Part shown: one piece after another, positions 34,922 through 46,859 of the stretch
Numbering within the stretch: position 1 is the first letter of the stretch
How the letters are laid out: the number at the start of each line of letters is the position of its first letter
NCBI GenBank assembly: GCA_037179385.1
Contig: CM074188.1
Coordinates: 23,949,318 to 24,013,317 of the forward strand
Reading direction: 5' to 3'
Origin: Holothuria scabra
Taxonomy: Eukaryota; Echinodermata; Holothuroidea; Aspidochirotida; Holothuriidae
DNA length: 64,000 nt
Notes under the pieces: generated by a model
Databases searched by the model: none
What the model was told of the DNA's origin: nothing
What the model saw: only the letters and a program-made list of their open reading frames with translations
Program-made: the position numbers and the translations under genes

Positions 34922-36926
34922 ATGGAACTTCAAAAACTTGCGCTGATTTTCCTGGTGATTGCTTCGATTTCCATCGCTATCACGGGTGATACATCTTTAT
35001 TATTCTTTATTACTTATGAATGCGTTTACGATATTTGCAATAAATTTATGGGGCATTTTTTGAAGAAAACTTGTTAAAATGAAAGTTCCACTAACTGCAA
35101 CATAGGTCAGATTCCATTATCTTATTTGTTTGAGTCAGTCACCAACGTGAGATTTCGTTTCTTAAGATGGTGATGGAAAAAACTGGTTTTTCAAACTGCT
35201 TTTAAATTTGTTTCCAAATCTGGCATGGTAAGGGTTGAATGGCCTGTCCTTTCATGATCTGACAAAAGGCCTATTGATTCCTTGCGTTCTCTAAAATATA
35301 TTTTTTAAAAATGGAAGACTTTAGGTAAACTTTAAACTTTAAATCTTGTAAGTTTTTTCAAAGATGTATGAGTGCAAGAGTGAAGATGACTATCACATTA
35401 CAACAATTTTGAGCCTAATTTCCACGTTTCAGCGTCTAACCCTTTTCCCACATTTTATACCCGTCAATATTGTTGATATGTCTTCGAATATAACCCATTG
35501 CTTACGAATTAATCGTAAAGGCCTATGTTACACTTTGCAAAATATCTCCAAAGTGTTTGGTGCTCAGCATAAGCAACGGAGTAGGGAAAACAAGCCAGTA
35601 AGCTACAACTAGAAAAGGCCGTGACCGGCTTAACCGTAGTTGCTTGAAAACTGAGCCGTAATACTCCATCTAACTATAACTAACTCCAAACTGGGGAAAA
35701 ATGCATTTAATTCGTGAAAAACGTTTGTAATAGTTTACTACAATGTTTTGACCGTAGGTTGTAGGCCTAGGTTTATTGTTTTCAGTTTTCATGAATGTTT
35801 GATGCGTCATTAGGAAAATGTGGTAAACAACTGTTGCCCGTTGTTACATATTTTTTATTTTAGCGTCTCTGGGAAAATGAATTGGGATAAGATAATACAG
35901 TCTCCATTTCGGCATGTAGTTGAAATAGGCTAGATAGAAATGATTAAACTAGACTGTAACGCAAATAGAAAGTAAGATAAAAAGTTTGACAAGTTTTCCC
36001 ATTCAGTTGTGGCTACCTGGCTTGTTTTCCCTACTCCGTTGCGTATGCTCAGCACCAAGTGCTATGTCAATAGGTTTCATCATTTAAAGGCCCAATTCTC
36101 TCATCCGAAACAGTGCAAATTCTCCTAACCTTCTTACATGAGCTCCTCCTACAATTGTCAGAAATTTATCCTTATTCAGACACAATCTCAGTTTATTGCT
36201 TCAGGGTGAGTATATATATATTAAAAAAAGCTAAATGTGTTATTAAAACACTCTCAGAACATTTAATGCTGTATAACATAGGTTTTGATTCTCTGCATTG
36301 TTTGAATTAGCTATCATTCAAAGAGCTGAGCCAATTGCGAATTCAGTAAAAGCCCTATGAGAAGTGGACTTTGGGAGGAGAGGAATGGTCCTTCTGTCTT
36401 CCGTATGACTCTGCCAGGGGTCGATCTCCAGATGTCCCTGCTGCAAGTCGGACCTACAACCACTAGAACATGCAATCGGTCTAATTTAGCGAGTGTCGAG
36501 ACTTTGGGTCAGACAATTACAAAGCCCCCAAAACATGTATCTTCTCTAAATTAGGAATCTCCGCCTTTTGTCAGAGCTCCATTTGCTATGAAAGTGCTGT
36601 ATAGGCTATCATTATTTGTCAGAGCCGAGTTTGTGATCCTAGGGTTTGTATGGTGCTTCCAAATGCATTAATTTTATGACAATCTTTGATTTTCTGTAAC
36701 ATATTTCTGAGGGCTTTTCCCCCTTCTTTACCTCTGGCTATGGGTTTTATCAAGACGGAAGTTTGTATGATTTTTGCACATGTGGTACATTGACATTACA
36801 GTGGCTGATTGTAACTACTACGGAACAACATATGCGGACGGTGAGACGTTCTGGCCAGCTCAATGCATGAGTTGCAAATGTACAGGAAGCACGTACAAAT
36901 GCGACGGGCCATGTGCATACTTTTAA
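34922..36926 (+). CDS. Small secreted single-VWC-module peptide, gene A (spliced, 62 aa)
   Basis: Coding exons are 34922-34985 (phase 1 donor GGTGAT) and 36802-36926 (acceptor TGACATTACAG). The first coding exon starts at 34909 after TTTTGCAG, with 13 nt of 5' UTR. The product has a hydrophobic signal peptide (residues 1 to about 23, likely cut after A23). A ~39-residue mature peptide follows, with cysteines at 25, 43, 46, 48, 55 and 59. The pattern C-x17-C-x2-C-x-C-x6-C-x3-C, with Y-x-DGE-x-x-W before the Cx2CxC and CTGS after it, is that of the N-terminal half of a von Willebrand factor type C module. Family members bind growth factors, act in extracellular matrix or serve as immune-induced peptides; the role here is unknown. 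TAA lies 13 nt before the exon 3 donor, so the 3' UTR intron should not trigger decay. Copy B at 57119 confirms every boundary. Confidence 0.8.
35554..35685 (+). mobile_element. SINE body in intron 2 of gene A, absent from copy B
   Basis: GTGCTCAGCATAAGCAACGG, GTAGGGAAAACAAGCCAGT and ACTCCATCTAACTATAACTA mark a 5'-truncated plus-strand copy. In copy B the flanks (TCTCCAAAG and AAAA-TCAGTTC) are directly joined near 57810. Confidence 0.75.
36001..36472 (-). mobile_element. SINE interrupted by a later insertion
   Basis: Minus-strand body words (ACAAGCCAGGTAGCC, GCGTATGC..AGCACCAAG complement) occupy 36001-36080. The tRNA-like head (complement of GACTCTGCCAGGGGTCGATC ... CTGCAAGTCGGACC) is at 36400-36472. 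Between them, about 36082-36390 is the repeat also found at 33780. The intact counterpart in copy B is at 58106-58338, so the SINE is older than the duplication and the interruption younger. Confidence 0.7.
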
Positions 36927-37420
36927 TGTCTGCAACGAGGTAATTATGCTCTGTTACACTTAGATTCGATTAAAATGAACTATTTCTTATCATTCCTAAA
37001 ATGTTCTGTTGAAATATTTGATTGTGTAAATTACCTATATCCATTGCCCCTCCCTGGTAAAACTCCATTTCAATTCGTAGAGGTTACTTAAATATCAGAA
37101 ATTACACATACGTGTATGTATGTAAATATGTGTATATACATGTATAACAATATAAATTGGGTCTCCATTCCGGGTAAAATTCACTCTTACCAGGAGTTTT
37201 CCCAAGCACAAACTTGTTGGTTCTACTCTTTACTTTATAAAGTATTTTCTTTTCTTGTCTATAGGTTAAAACAGCCAGCACACCAAGTAGATACGTATGT
37301 TTCGAGGGACATTGGAATAATTCTTAGCATGATTGGAACGATTAAAGTAAAAAAAAAAACATGGTGGTGGACCATATACAACTGTTTCATGATCACTTAA
37401 AGATTTTCAAAATTAAAAAG
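36927..37420 (+). other. 3' UTR of gene A: exon 3 end, intron, exon 4 and poly(A) signal
   Basis: Exon 3 runs to 36939 (TGTCTGCAACGAG) and is followed by a GTAATT donor. Exon 4 begins at 37265 after TTGTCTATAG. ATTAAA at 37412-37417 is the likely poly(A) signal. Copy B shows the same layout with canonical AATAAA. Confidence 0.6.
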
Positions 37421-38533
37421 ATTTGCTCTGCATTTTGGCGAAGCAAATGTCATTTTTCGTCAGCAAACCCGCTGTTACTAGATTTTTATATCTATATCCA
37501 GTGCACGGCCCCGGGGAAGAGGGTTGGACCAACCTCCGGAAACCGTCCCTCAAAAAAGCAGTCCTCTTTTGTAAGGTGGTAAGGAAGCCGTGTAGGGGTA
37601 CTTAAGCGGTCTCAAAGACGGTAAAAAGTCGCTCTCAGTAAACCCAGATTCTTCAGCAAATCCCCAAATTATCACAGAAAATGTCACACACTTGCGTAAA
37701 TATTAGCCTTACTGCTTGCCTCGCGAAGCTGGAAAGGGGAAAGGAAAATTCCCAGGAATAAGAATAAACTTCAGATTTTGTGTGGGGTATTAGTGCATAC
37801 TATACGAGCTGGAAATTGTTCGCAGGCAATTCATCTTGGTAGTAGGTCAAAAGTGAAATTGTATACCTGCACCTTCTTGACAGTTGTCTCCCTCGTGTTC
37901 TTACCAATACAGTGTTCTTACCAATACAGTCACGGTGACGTAAGCGAGGGATTTCTGAACTGGTCTGTTGAAGAAATAATAAAGCTGTGCGTGTGAAACA
38001 AGGGTGGCCTGACCAATTCATTTAACATGCAACAAAAAGCCTCTTAAAGGTATTCTCTAAAGCTCACTCGATTTTCACAAGTTCTGACGTACTAGCTATA
38101 TTAAGCTAAGTCTACGTTCAGTCTATCGTAAAAAACTTATTAATTTTTAAGTTAACTTTTTAAAATACTTCAACCACCCTGCAAGCCGGTAAGCTTTGAA
38201 AGACTCCAAGTGCAAAAAGTTTCGTGAGGAATAAATAAAACACCAGAGTTCTATTCGGCACCATTCCAAAAGATATTTATCCGTCGTATTCCTGGTTTCT
38301 TTCGACTATACCACCGATGTTCCCACCCTAATATGATATCAAAGTTTTGCCTCATGGAATCCAACCGGGACCTTAAGACGGACCCTGGGACCTTATCTTC
38401 TGTAGCATAATATACACATCATGAGACGTAACTTTTCACCTAGAGATATGATAAAACTTTGGACCTTTCTGGACTTCATGATCGTCAGTTTCATCCAGGG
38501 AGCTGTAAACGTTCCCTGCCCCATGGATGTCGG

Positions 38534-38541
38534 TATATAAA
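38534..38541 (+). promoter_or_regulatory. TATA-box-like TATATAAA, copy A
   Basis: TATATAAA sits in a conserved block (AACGTTCCCTGCC upstream, AGAACTGTCTACAG downstream). Copy B reads GCACATAAA at the same place (about 61401-61409), so the box is not conserved. No gene follows. It may be chance. Confidence 0.2.
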
Positions 38542-38727
38542 GAACTGTCTACAGAAAGACCTACAACCGAGGTTTAGGTTTGGTTCTATTCGTAAATTCC
38601 ATGTATTACAAATCTTATATCTTTCTTCTTTATAAATACGACGGCAGACTAGTTTTTTAAGTACCGAAGGGAGACATTTTTCAGCCAAGTTGTGATTGCT
38701 TAAGGTTGTAGCGCCAAGTTCATAGTT

Positions 38728-38767
38728 TGCCGAACCTTAGTCTAAACGTTTAGACTAGGGTTCGGCA
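38728..38767. repeat. 40-bp palindrome without loop
   Basis: The left arm TGCCGAACCTTAGTCTAAAC meets its complement at 38748-38767 with one mismatch and no spacer. The copy B counterpart (about 61575-61610) has lost the symmetry. Confidence 0.8.
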
Positions 38768-39259
38768 CACGATGAATAACAGATCAAATTTTGGGTGTAG
38801 GATCGACCATTTCACCATTTAGTCATTTAGCGTTTCAAATGAAAGTACCAGAAATAAAAAATAAAAATAAATCGAACACAAATGTTGTATTTTCAATAAA
38901 ACAATCATTCACTTTCGTTATACAGCAAAGAATGAAAACGTCATCAAGTTCTTTATCTTTCATACAAAATATGATAACTATTCTTACAGAACAATACATT
39001 GGGCCCACCGGATACGTTAACGTCCAATTCTGAATTTAAAAGAAGAGTTTTAAGGTCACATTAAGGTTTGATCTGTTAGAGGTATACTTATTCCCAAGAT
39101 ACGAGCAGGTAAAGTTGTCATATTTTCAATGAAAAGTAAAATTGAAGCAAACACATATATTAAGTCATACCCTGTTGTTTTTTTCTTCTAAATTTTACAA
39201 CCAATTTTCGTATAAACATTCCCACATTACCAAAGTGTGATTACATAAGCAACAAGAGA

Positions 39260-40010
39260 ACTTTACAACTGTTCATTCTCCACAGGGAGATCTTATCCCT
39301 CTAAACTTCAAGTCAACACAAACGTCTGAAAAACAAAAGGGAAACAAAACATTCCTTGGCAATGTGAGGAACTGACTTAACGTCTGCTACCTTGCTACTA
39401 TTTGGGCGACGACTGCCTGGGAAGTTCATCGTTTCGTGTGTGAAATCATGCGCGAGTATTTTTTTTTTTTTTGAAAAAATTGTGCGGGGGACAACTGTCT
39501 GTGATGCTATACTTTGTTGAAAATAGTGCGGGCGAGATCTGTGCGAGATGTTGAAACCAGGGTCTTAGCTCAAATTAAGTTATAATGTTTTTTAGAGGCT
39601 GGTCTTGGTATTCTGAGCAATCTGTTTCTTTATTAACCGTCCAGTAGTTCAATTCGTGGTTTTTAAGATATCTGCACTTTAATTTGTCGTATTTTCAACA
39701 CAAATATGGACAAGTTTAAGCAAGCGCATATAATGTCGAATCTTCACCCGATCTTTTATTAAACTTAACCAATGTTCACCCAAGAATAACATACTATGGG
39801 GATAGAATTACAAGAAGATGGAATCATCTCCAAATTTTGACCCTTCTACTTTTTCCGAGGAGGAGTCTAAGCGCAAAAGGAGACTTATATAGCAAGTGGT
39901 GCCGGCATATTTCGCTCCGTTCAGTTTTCATGTTTTATTTCGTAAGCTTATCAACTTATTTGAAGTTGTCATTGCCATGTCTCATTCCAAAATCAGACGT
40001 GGTCATGGGA
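39260..40010 (+). repeat. Segment related to 18561-19710, with short 45-bp minisatellite
   Basis: It shares GAAACAAAACATTCCTTGGC-type sequence, TTGTGCGGG/ACAACTGTCTGTGATG minisatellite units (39470-39560), GTCTTAGCTCAAAT, TTTTCAACACAAAT, TTAAACTTAACCAATGTTC and GTGGTGCCGGCATAT with the 18-19 kb region. A G14 run lies at 40021-40034. No gene is seen. Confidence 0.5.
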
Positions 40011-40889
40011 GGCGATCCTTGGGGGGGGGGGGGGGATACTTTACACACATAATCCATGAAAACAGACCTAAAACGTCTCTAAAATAGAAAGGAAAGTATG
40101 AATGTGGCTTGAAATTTCTGCACACCTTCCCGTGGAGTAATAGCCTACGTAGCGCCTCTGTGTCCGCCCCCCCCCCTTAGGCAGCCTCCCTTCAGAACCT
40201 GCCGGCGATGAATTCCGTTCAGACCACAAATCAAGAATTTCATTAATATTAATTAACCTCATATTGGACAACGGCAATTCGCTTAAATCTTAACATGAAT
40301 ATGTTTACTACGATTCTAAAAAATGAAATTGTATTGAATATTCATACGCCTATATGAAGCTATACGAAGATACCGTACCGTAACCTGTGTCTAGTTTAAC
40401 GTTGAGCAATAACCTTAAACAATGGGCTTTACAACACAATACACTGTGAACAGAACCGTAGGACTATAGTATGTGATACCTAACGTTACTCGTCGTGAAC
40501 GGTTTTAACGGTTGGAAGCTTTCCGATGCGAGTCAAATTTAAGAGGACTCGTCCGTTTACTACATCCCTTGCTAGAAAACAGATATTTAAATACTTTGTC
40601 AGAAATTTGAAAGTATATTCGATAGGAATTTTGAGAAGAAACTGTCGAGTATGCCTCGATGCCTTGTTCGCAAGTGGAGATTCTTCGTATTGAGAGACAT
40701 GTTGAATGAATGTGAATATTCATATTACAGAAGAAAGCAACCAATTGTTCTTCGAGTATGAAAATGTTCTTTCCGTAAGTTTTCTACGTAGTTGAACAGA
40801 TTTAGACTCCAGCGCCTGCGGATGTAGCCTTCGTAGCGATGAGCTGGACGAAAAAAGTTCGTCCGCCCCGCGGACTAGTGGAGGAACTG

Positions 40890-41096
40890 CATAATCAAGT
40901 GGTTAAAGTATTAGACTTGCATTAGGGAGATCGGGAGTTCGAATCCTAGCCGAACCATACCGAAGACTTTAAAGCATTGTGCTTGGTGCTCAGCTTAAAC
41001 AGTGGAGTAGGGAAAACAAGCTAGTGAGCCACAACTGGAAAAAGGCTCGACTTGAGCCAATCGGGTCAACTGCGTCGTAAAAATCCATCTTACTAA
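40890..41096 (+). mobile_element. Full-length SINE with TTGCA-type tRNA head
   Basis: The head reads AATCAAGTGGTTAAAG (A-box region), AGACTTGCATT, then GGGAGTTCGAATCC (B box). The body then runs ATACCGAAGACTTTAAAGC, GTGCTTGGTGCTCAGC, AGTGGAGTAGGGAAAACAAG, TAAAAATCCATCTTAC. This head differs from the tRNA-Glu-like head at 21531-21604. Confidence 0.8.
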
Positions 41097-41877
41097 AACA
41101 TGAACATATCACATATATGCACAGGTACCCTCAATGGCCGATCACATTGGAAAGTGATCACTTATAAGTATATTTCCATGCCTGAAATAGAAGACATCCA
41201 TTTATTACATACATATCCTAATAAAGTGACTAAATTCACGCGCAGTGAAACCATATATAACATTTTAATGCCATCAAAATTGCAACAGATTTCTTACATA
41301 ATTGCCGGACGCGCCGTAACCATTTTTTCTTTTCTTTTTTCAAACATTTAACTCTGTGACAATTTGGGGTTTCTGCTTCTGCAGATGTGGTTTGTCACAC
41401 CGCTGTTTTAATTTTCATACGGTTTTTACAGTGATTTTTACTTAGAAGATCACTGCCGTTACTTTTATACTTTTCGGTTCAGTTTTATTGACTTACTTTC
41501 AGTTTCATCCCAAAAAAAAAAAATAAAAAATAATCACAACTATGTAATTCATAAAATGATTGATGATTACAAACAGTTAATTAATATCTAAGCCATCATT
41601 AAGAACACTTAAATTCAGAAAATGACTGGTGACTTTAAACATAAAAAATTTGCACCAATGCGCCTTGAAATAACTAAAAGTTACGACAAAAATGGAAGAC
41701 ATACAATTATAAAAAATCAGTTATACTTAAATAATGATTTTCTGTTCACTCGATTCAAAAACTTCACCCTCCTTGTAAGGCAATCAGACATTTTTTATGA
41801 TATTTTATACCTTTTACGATATGCCTTTCTCTTTTTTTATGAAATACCCTTCTGAAAGTTGCTACAATATTACGTTG

Positions 41878-41965
41878 AACCTGAAAGGGTCATTTCCGAT
41901 GATCTCAGGCGTATTTTGGATCGAAAATTTCTTCCTACGCTCCACGCCAATTGATGGTGGCGCTG
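41878..41965. mobile_element. Fragment of the element seen at 59780-60049
   Basis: The sequence GTCATTTCCGATGATCTCAG, GCGTATTTTGG and CAATTGATGGTGGC parallels GCCATTTCCGGCGATCTGGG, AGGCATTTTGG and CAATTCATGGTGAC inside the 59.8-kb element. No termini are preserved. Confidence 0.5.
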
Positions 41966-41992
41966 AAATTAGAAATTGTTTAGTTCACGTCT

Positions 41993-42770
41993 CAATTATG
42001 TTTTTTAAGTCAGGTCTGTATCGTGTACCAATGTCGGCAGAGCAACCAGAGTAAGAGTCAACACATAAATACATTTCCTAATAGGCTTTGCACATGTGCA
42101 CATCCTCCAAAGCGCTCCCGTACCAACACCACGTCTTCCAAAATTTGTGTTCAATTCAAAATTTCCTGGAATCATTCTCTCTTGATCATTTCATAATATG
42201 AGGAGGAATCTTGAGTGTGGCTTGTTACAGTGGAATACATCTTAACTGCCTCTCTGGTATAAAAAATGCATTTTAATTTGCCGCAAAGCAGAGGTCCGGT
42301 TGGGCTAGAAACCTACATGTAGGGACTTATTGCACGAAAACAATGGATATGCAGAACATTATGTGCTGAGCTCGGTTTTTGTACCCCACTGTGTACCCCA
42401 TAGTTCCGTTCGCCTACGAATTACCGAACTCTCCTAAACTACATCTTATCTTTACGTGATCCAAAGGAAGTTATTTTGGCAGGCTCATGAGCCACAACAG
42501 GAAAAAAGCTGCTGACGGCCCGACTAAAACCAACTGGTCAGAAACTGAACCGTTAAACATCATGTAGGTCTGTAAGTAGCTATGACTGCATGACTTAGGT
42601 TGGAACTCATGACCTCTGGGACGGTATATGATCGTTTCTCTGCAAACAATATTGCATCCTGAAAGGCGGTTTTAAACAAAAGTCAGCTAATCGTATAAAA
42701 AATTCTTTCAGACACTATATGGTCATGAGCGAATCTAAGTAATTAAAAACTTTTAATAAACTGTTGTTAG
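41993..42770 (+). repeat. Duplicated segment, partner of 26394-27420
   Basis: Shared order: TCAGGTCTG, CTTTGCACATGTGCACATCC, AAAGCGCTCCCGTACC, ATATGAGGAGGAATCTTGAG, TTATTGCACGAAAA, GTGCTGAGCTCGGTTT, a SINE fragment (42485-42567), then TTTTAATAAACTGT. It is about 250 bp shorter than its partner because of deletions or insertions. Confidence 0.7.
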
Positions 42771-42850
42771 TTCGTTAGTCGGTTCTCTGGACTTTTACGA
42801 CCCAGTTTGTAACCAATTGGTTTGAGTGGAGCCGGTCACGTCCTTTGTGG
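42764..42850 (-). mobile_element. SINE 3'-body fragment
   Basis: GTTAGTTCGTTAGTC, ACGACCCAGTTTGTAACCAA and TTGGTTTGAGTGGAGCCGG match the minus-strand 3' half of the SINE body. The element stops within the body near 42850. Confidence 0.65.
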
Positions 42851-43999
42851 TTTCCCGAAAGGGAAAACCTATGGACTTATGCAGACAAGACTTTTGCAAA
42901 ACATGTGTAGGATCGTGCATTTTAGTGCTGGCGTATACTATGGCTCATCGACTTTCTTAACATTGGTGCACAAGTACTATACGCGACTACATAATTATTC
43001 ACTGTCTGAAGCCAAAGACCGGCTTTATTGAAAACTGGTTTTGACTCAGCCAGACGAGACCATTTATAACGTGAGCAGTTGTACGCTCTGTTTCTATAAA
43101 AATGGTATTGTTTGCAATTGAAGAAAAAAAACGGACACTTTTTATTCTGTTTGATTTCTTTTATAAATTTTATGATAACAGATTTTTACTTCACAGTTTA
43201 AAATTTGAGGAACAGCAACTTTTGATGAGAGAAATATTTTTACCTCCTTTAAAATGTTTCTAGCCTTTATTGGGAATTGACTTACGTAATAGGTATCTAT
43301 TGAATTTTAAATAAGATTTAGAACGTATGGAAGCCTAGAGAAAGCATACAGAAGAAAGGTACATGCGTTTGCACTTTGGGGGAAGGTATCATTTCCTCAG
43401 CAGTTATTTAAAGGGCGGCCTTCTGGTGGCTTTTCACCGGGGTTTTGTTTAAAAAAAAAGACACACCGTGTCCTACAAACCCTGTCGCTATTCCTTTTCT
43501 AACTCAAGATATCTCATTTTAAAGATTGGTTATTTTTGTTTAAAAATACAACAAATACCGCTGCTTTTCAACAAAACCACAAAAGGTATGAAATGTGAGC
43601 ATATTGTCTCTGATTCCTTTTGTTTTTCTTAATAATTTAAAGTCCTTTTGTCCTTGAAATTTTATACTGTGGGAAAGTTTGTAATGTCTTTGCCTGTAGA
43701 TCAAGCATGACCCCTTCACCTCACGTACAGTACAACTACCACTGTTGGTTAATATTTCCTGCAGCGGCCTCAAAATTAATGAGCCGCGATGACATCACAG
43801 ATTTACATGATGCACCAAATCAAAAGAAAAAAAGTTGCATCACTTTATAAATTTGTATCTTTCAAACGCTATATGCTATTGAGATGAATATTTCGCCTCC
43901 GGAAAAAAAAATCTGCATACCTTGAAGCTAATGAATTTTGTCTCCGGAATTTGCCTTTAATTATCCTTTCGGGAAACGTTTCACAATCCAGTTTTGATT
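42851..43999. other. No supported feature
   Basis: AT-rich sequence without a recognised gene or repeat family. A CCGGTCACG / GACCGGC pair near 42832 and 43018 may be the split remainder of the SINE above. Confidence 0.4.
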
Positions 44000-44165
44000 T
44001 CCAGTTCTAACTATCTGCCTTGTTTGCTGCTTGCTTGCTTGCTTTGGTGAACACCAAGCACAACGACAATATGTTCCGGTAATGGGGAGGGGGGGGGGGT
44101 CAAACTCCACTCCCCCCGATTGCAAGTCGGATGCTATTACAGCTTGAACTGGCAGTAGGTCTCCA
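44000..44165 (-). mobile_element. Degenerate SINE, TTGCA-head type
   Basis: On the minus strand the decayed tRNA head (complement of GATTGCAAGTCGGATGCTAT) leads to the body around ACACCAAGCACAACGACAAT (plus-strand reading). A run of ten G at 44089-44098 lies inside. Confidence 0.55.
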
Positions 44166-44194
44166 TCGAAACAAGGCTGGGTTAGTTAAATAGG

Positions 44195-44400
44195 GGTTAA
44201 AACGGAAGTCGAGAACGGCGCGGTAGGAAGAAAACGCAAATCGGTTTCTCTGTACCATCAAGCCAACAAAAAGAAGAGGGCGTGCTTGAAGAACGTCTTG
44301 TTACAGAATTTTATTTACTGCATACATTCCCAATAGGCCTTTTAATGAACGAGTCTCAATGCTATTATAAAACAGAGCCGTTTAGACAGGAGCAGCGCAT
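44195..44400 (+). repeat. ~200-bp repeat, inverted partner of 47590-47790
   Basis: GAAAACGCAAATCGGTTTCT, GTACCAT, GAGGGCGT, ACGAGTCTCAATGCTA and AAACAGAGCC occur here on the plus strand and at 47.6-47.8 kb on the minus strand, in the same order. The matching words fall in one shared reading frame, with stops only in this copy. A decayed coding origin is therefore possible. I cannot name it. Confidence 0.6.
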
Positions 44401-46258
44401 TCGTACCCGTTTTTGTTTGCAACAACTTGAAAATAAATGAGTAACTGTTTTGATATTGGTAACTGAATGCGGGAACACCAAGTCTCAAAGGCTCAAAAAG
44501 TTATAGAAGGGTAATGAAACCCACCTTTTTGCTAATTTACTCTTTTCCGAGGGCCGTCTGCCAACAATAACTATTTGATATACATTTCTGTGTATGGTGC
44601 CGTCATTCTAAGATCTTTGTGTTTGAACTGTGTATTTTTGCAGCTTGTACTAGTTAGCACGCGGAATATTTATTTCTGATGTAAATAGCAATGGAAAAAA
44701 TATGTTATCAGGTTATTGTTTAATATGCAACAAGATTAAATAAATTTGAAAGAAACTTAGGCAAGTTTCTGACGAAAGACGGAAGACCTACAATAGAGTA
44801 CAGATATGTTTCAACAAGCGTGTGCATTCATTGCATAATTAATAAAATAAGTAGGTGGTAGCATCATCTAATACTACTTAGGCAGTTTCTTATTTCAAGT
44901 TTTGAATTTTAATTCGTACTTAACGGGTATTCTGTCTTGTAATTAGAAAGGTAGCAACTTCGTGCTGTGGGAAAGGATTACCGCAGATACTTGAAAGTTC
45001 TACCCTGTTAGGTTTCTAAAACCAAAAGCTAAAAGGCAGATATTCAGGAGGACTGTTGAGGGGTGGTAAATGAGACCGAGAGATAAGACTGAAAGAAATG
45101 GGAAGAGAAAGGGAAGGGAGAGAAAACAAGAAAAGAGGCATGAGGAAAGCAGAAGAAGGAAAACGGGAAGGAAAAAGGAAAAATAAACGGATAAAACCGC
45201 GGCTATACTACAACCCATACCACAGCGAATTCGGATCGGATTTTTTTCTGCTTTTAGTAAATATCTTCTCTGATCGGAAAGAACTTAAATTTGAGAAATT
45301 GTGTAATATATGATTTGTATCAGATGATCTCAGTACTTTTGGGAGTACGAAAAGACCGAAATACATTTTTGTGTATTGCTTCGTCGGGTTTTTTCCAGAG
45401 AAACCTAACATGACAGGTGAAGGGTCTTCTAAAGAGACCTCATCTTTGGAAGATAGTCTGAGGTATCCTTAATCTTGGTTTTGTGTGAACGAGATATAAA
45501 ATCATAATGAACTACTGCCAAAAGTACTTAGATACTTGACCCATTTGTTCCTTCACGACACCGGCTCTTACCTCTAATTTCACTTTTTTCCAAGGCAAAA
45601 AATTAAGGAACAACTTAGCGGCACATAGGCACCGTTCCAGCACGGTTTACACTTATCATATTTGTTGCAGCTAACTGCATACTGCGATTTTTTCTCACTG
45701 TTTAGTTTTTTTTTAAATTTTTTCCCGTTTTTTACTTAGGCCTATGTATATCATTCTTTTTTGTAAAGTTTGTTATCAACAGTTTCCTTTATTTTACTTC
45801 GCTATTTTTTGTTTACATCTGATTTTAATGTTTATTTTTACCTTATAGTTTTCTCTTTTCTCTGTAATTCTGCAAACCTTTATTACAGTGTACCTGGAGA
45901 AGTCTTAGTGCCTCCCCGCTAATAATGTTCGTTGGCTACACTAAAAGTGTATGGTGGCTCTGCCGCTTAACCCGTCTTTGCCGAATCTCTTGCGCACTAG
46001 TTCCCGACCAGGCCCCAAAACGTAAACTTCTGCCACGTGTAACTATGCTCCTTCTTGATTGGTGGCTTTTTTGCAACCTTGAAAATTCAAATTCAGAGCA
46101 AAACACAGACGGGATGCACAAGTTGCCCTTTTGTGATTGCGCATGATACGAGAAGTTTTTACTTTGGCCTAATAAAAGTCTATAGCCATGCTGTCTGCCC
46201 TCAGTTCTGAGCTAGCCACTCAGAGAATAGGTCTCTCAAGAATTCTCAAAGGGTTAAA
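44401..46258. other. No gene; purine-rich tract and MITE fragment
   Basis: A GGAAGAGAAAGGGA-type purine tract occupies about 45090-45185. The next 130 bp (AAAACCGCGGC, GCGAATTCGGATCGGATTTT) match the left half of the MITE at 62193-62490. Confidence 0.5.
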
Positions 46259-46266
46259 CCTACAGC

Positions 46267-46416
46267 CAGGCGCGTAGCCAGGATTGTGTCATGGGGGGTT
46301 TGGGGGCACGAAATGAGGGAAAAGTCTAAGGATGGAGAGAAAACCGCTCTTTTAGGTGTTTTTGCATTGCAAGGTTGGGTCTACCCCCAGCCTCCCTCTC
46401 CGAGGCTACGCCACTG
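46267..46416. mobile_element. 150-bp hAT-like MITE
   Basis: The ends are CAGGCGCGTAGCC and, complemented, CAGTGGCGTAGCC. The flanking octamers are CCTACAGC (46259-46266) and CCCGCAGC (46417-46424), which match at 6 of 8 positions, as expected for an old 8-bp TSD. Non-coding. Confidence 0.65.
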
Positions 46417-46859
46417 CCCGCAGCACTCTTAAAAGGGATAAAATTATTCAGCACATTACTCGTGTACAAATTTCTTTGGTAAACCTGCTCATTTTGCTAA
46501 AAGCATTATCCTTCCTAAAAAGTTACATTCGAGAAACAGGATAAAGAATCAAGAATTCCTTCCACAAAAAGTAGGAATACTTCCCGAGCCCTCAAAAGGG
46601 GAGAAATTTCGTGCAAGTCTCCAAAGTTTCGAACCAAGTGAAAGACTTTAAAAGGCCCAGTTAAAACTGCCAAATTCTGTCTGAGCAAACCGAGCACTTT
46701 ATCAATAACCTCTTCGATAGATTTCTTTCTGATAAATATAGTATATACAATAGCTTTAGGAAGGGGTGGCAGTTTATAGCTATACCCCGCCCTTTAATCA
46801 GAATAACAAGCCTAGTCATATTCCTCAAAGAAAAATTTATAAAAGAATGAGGATACGAT

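Larger units (their letters stand above)
28555..39030 (+). repeat. Segmental duplication, copy A (~10.5 kb)
   Basis: This aligns in direct orientation with 50920-61980. Anchors run from GTCTGCTGCTTGCTGC (28668) through the peptide gene to AACAATACATT (38990-39000). Similarity is high around the gene's exons and promoter, and patchy elsewhere because of one-sided insertions. In A these are SINEs (29350, 35554), a 69-bp tandem expansion (32207), a repeat pair (33780, 36082) and a hAT element (34389). Confidence 0.85.

Noticed and set aside
38534..38541. TATA box of an additional gene
   Set aside because: Not conserved in copy B and no exon follows; kept only as a low-confidence site.
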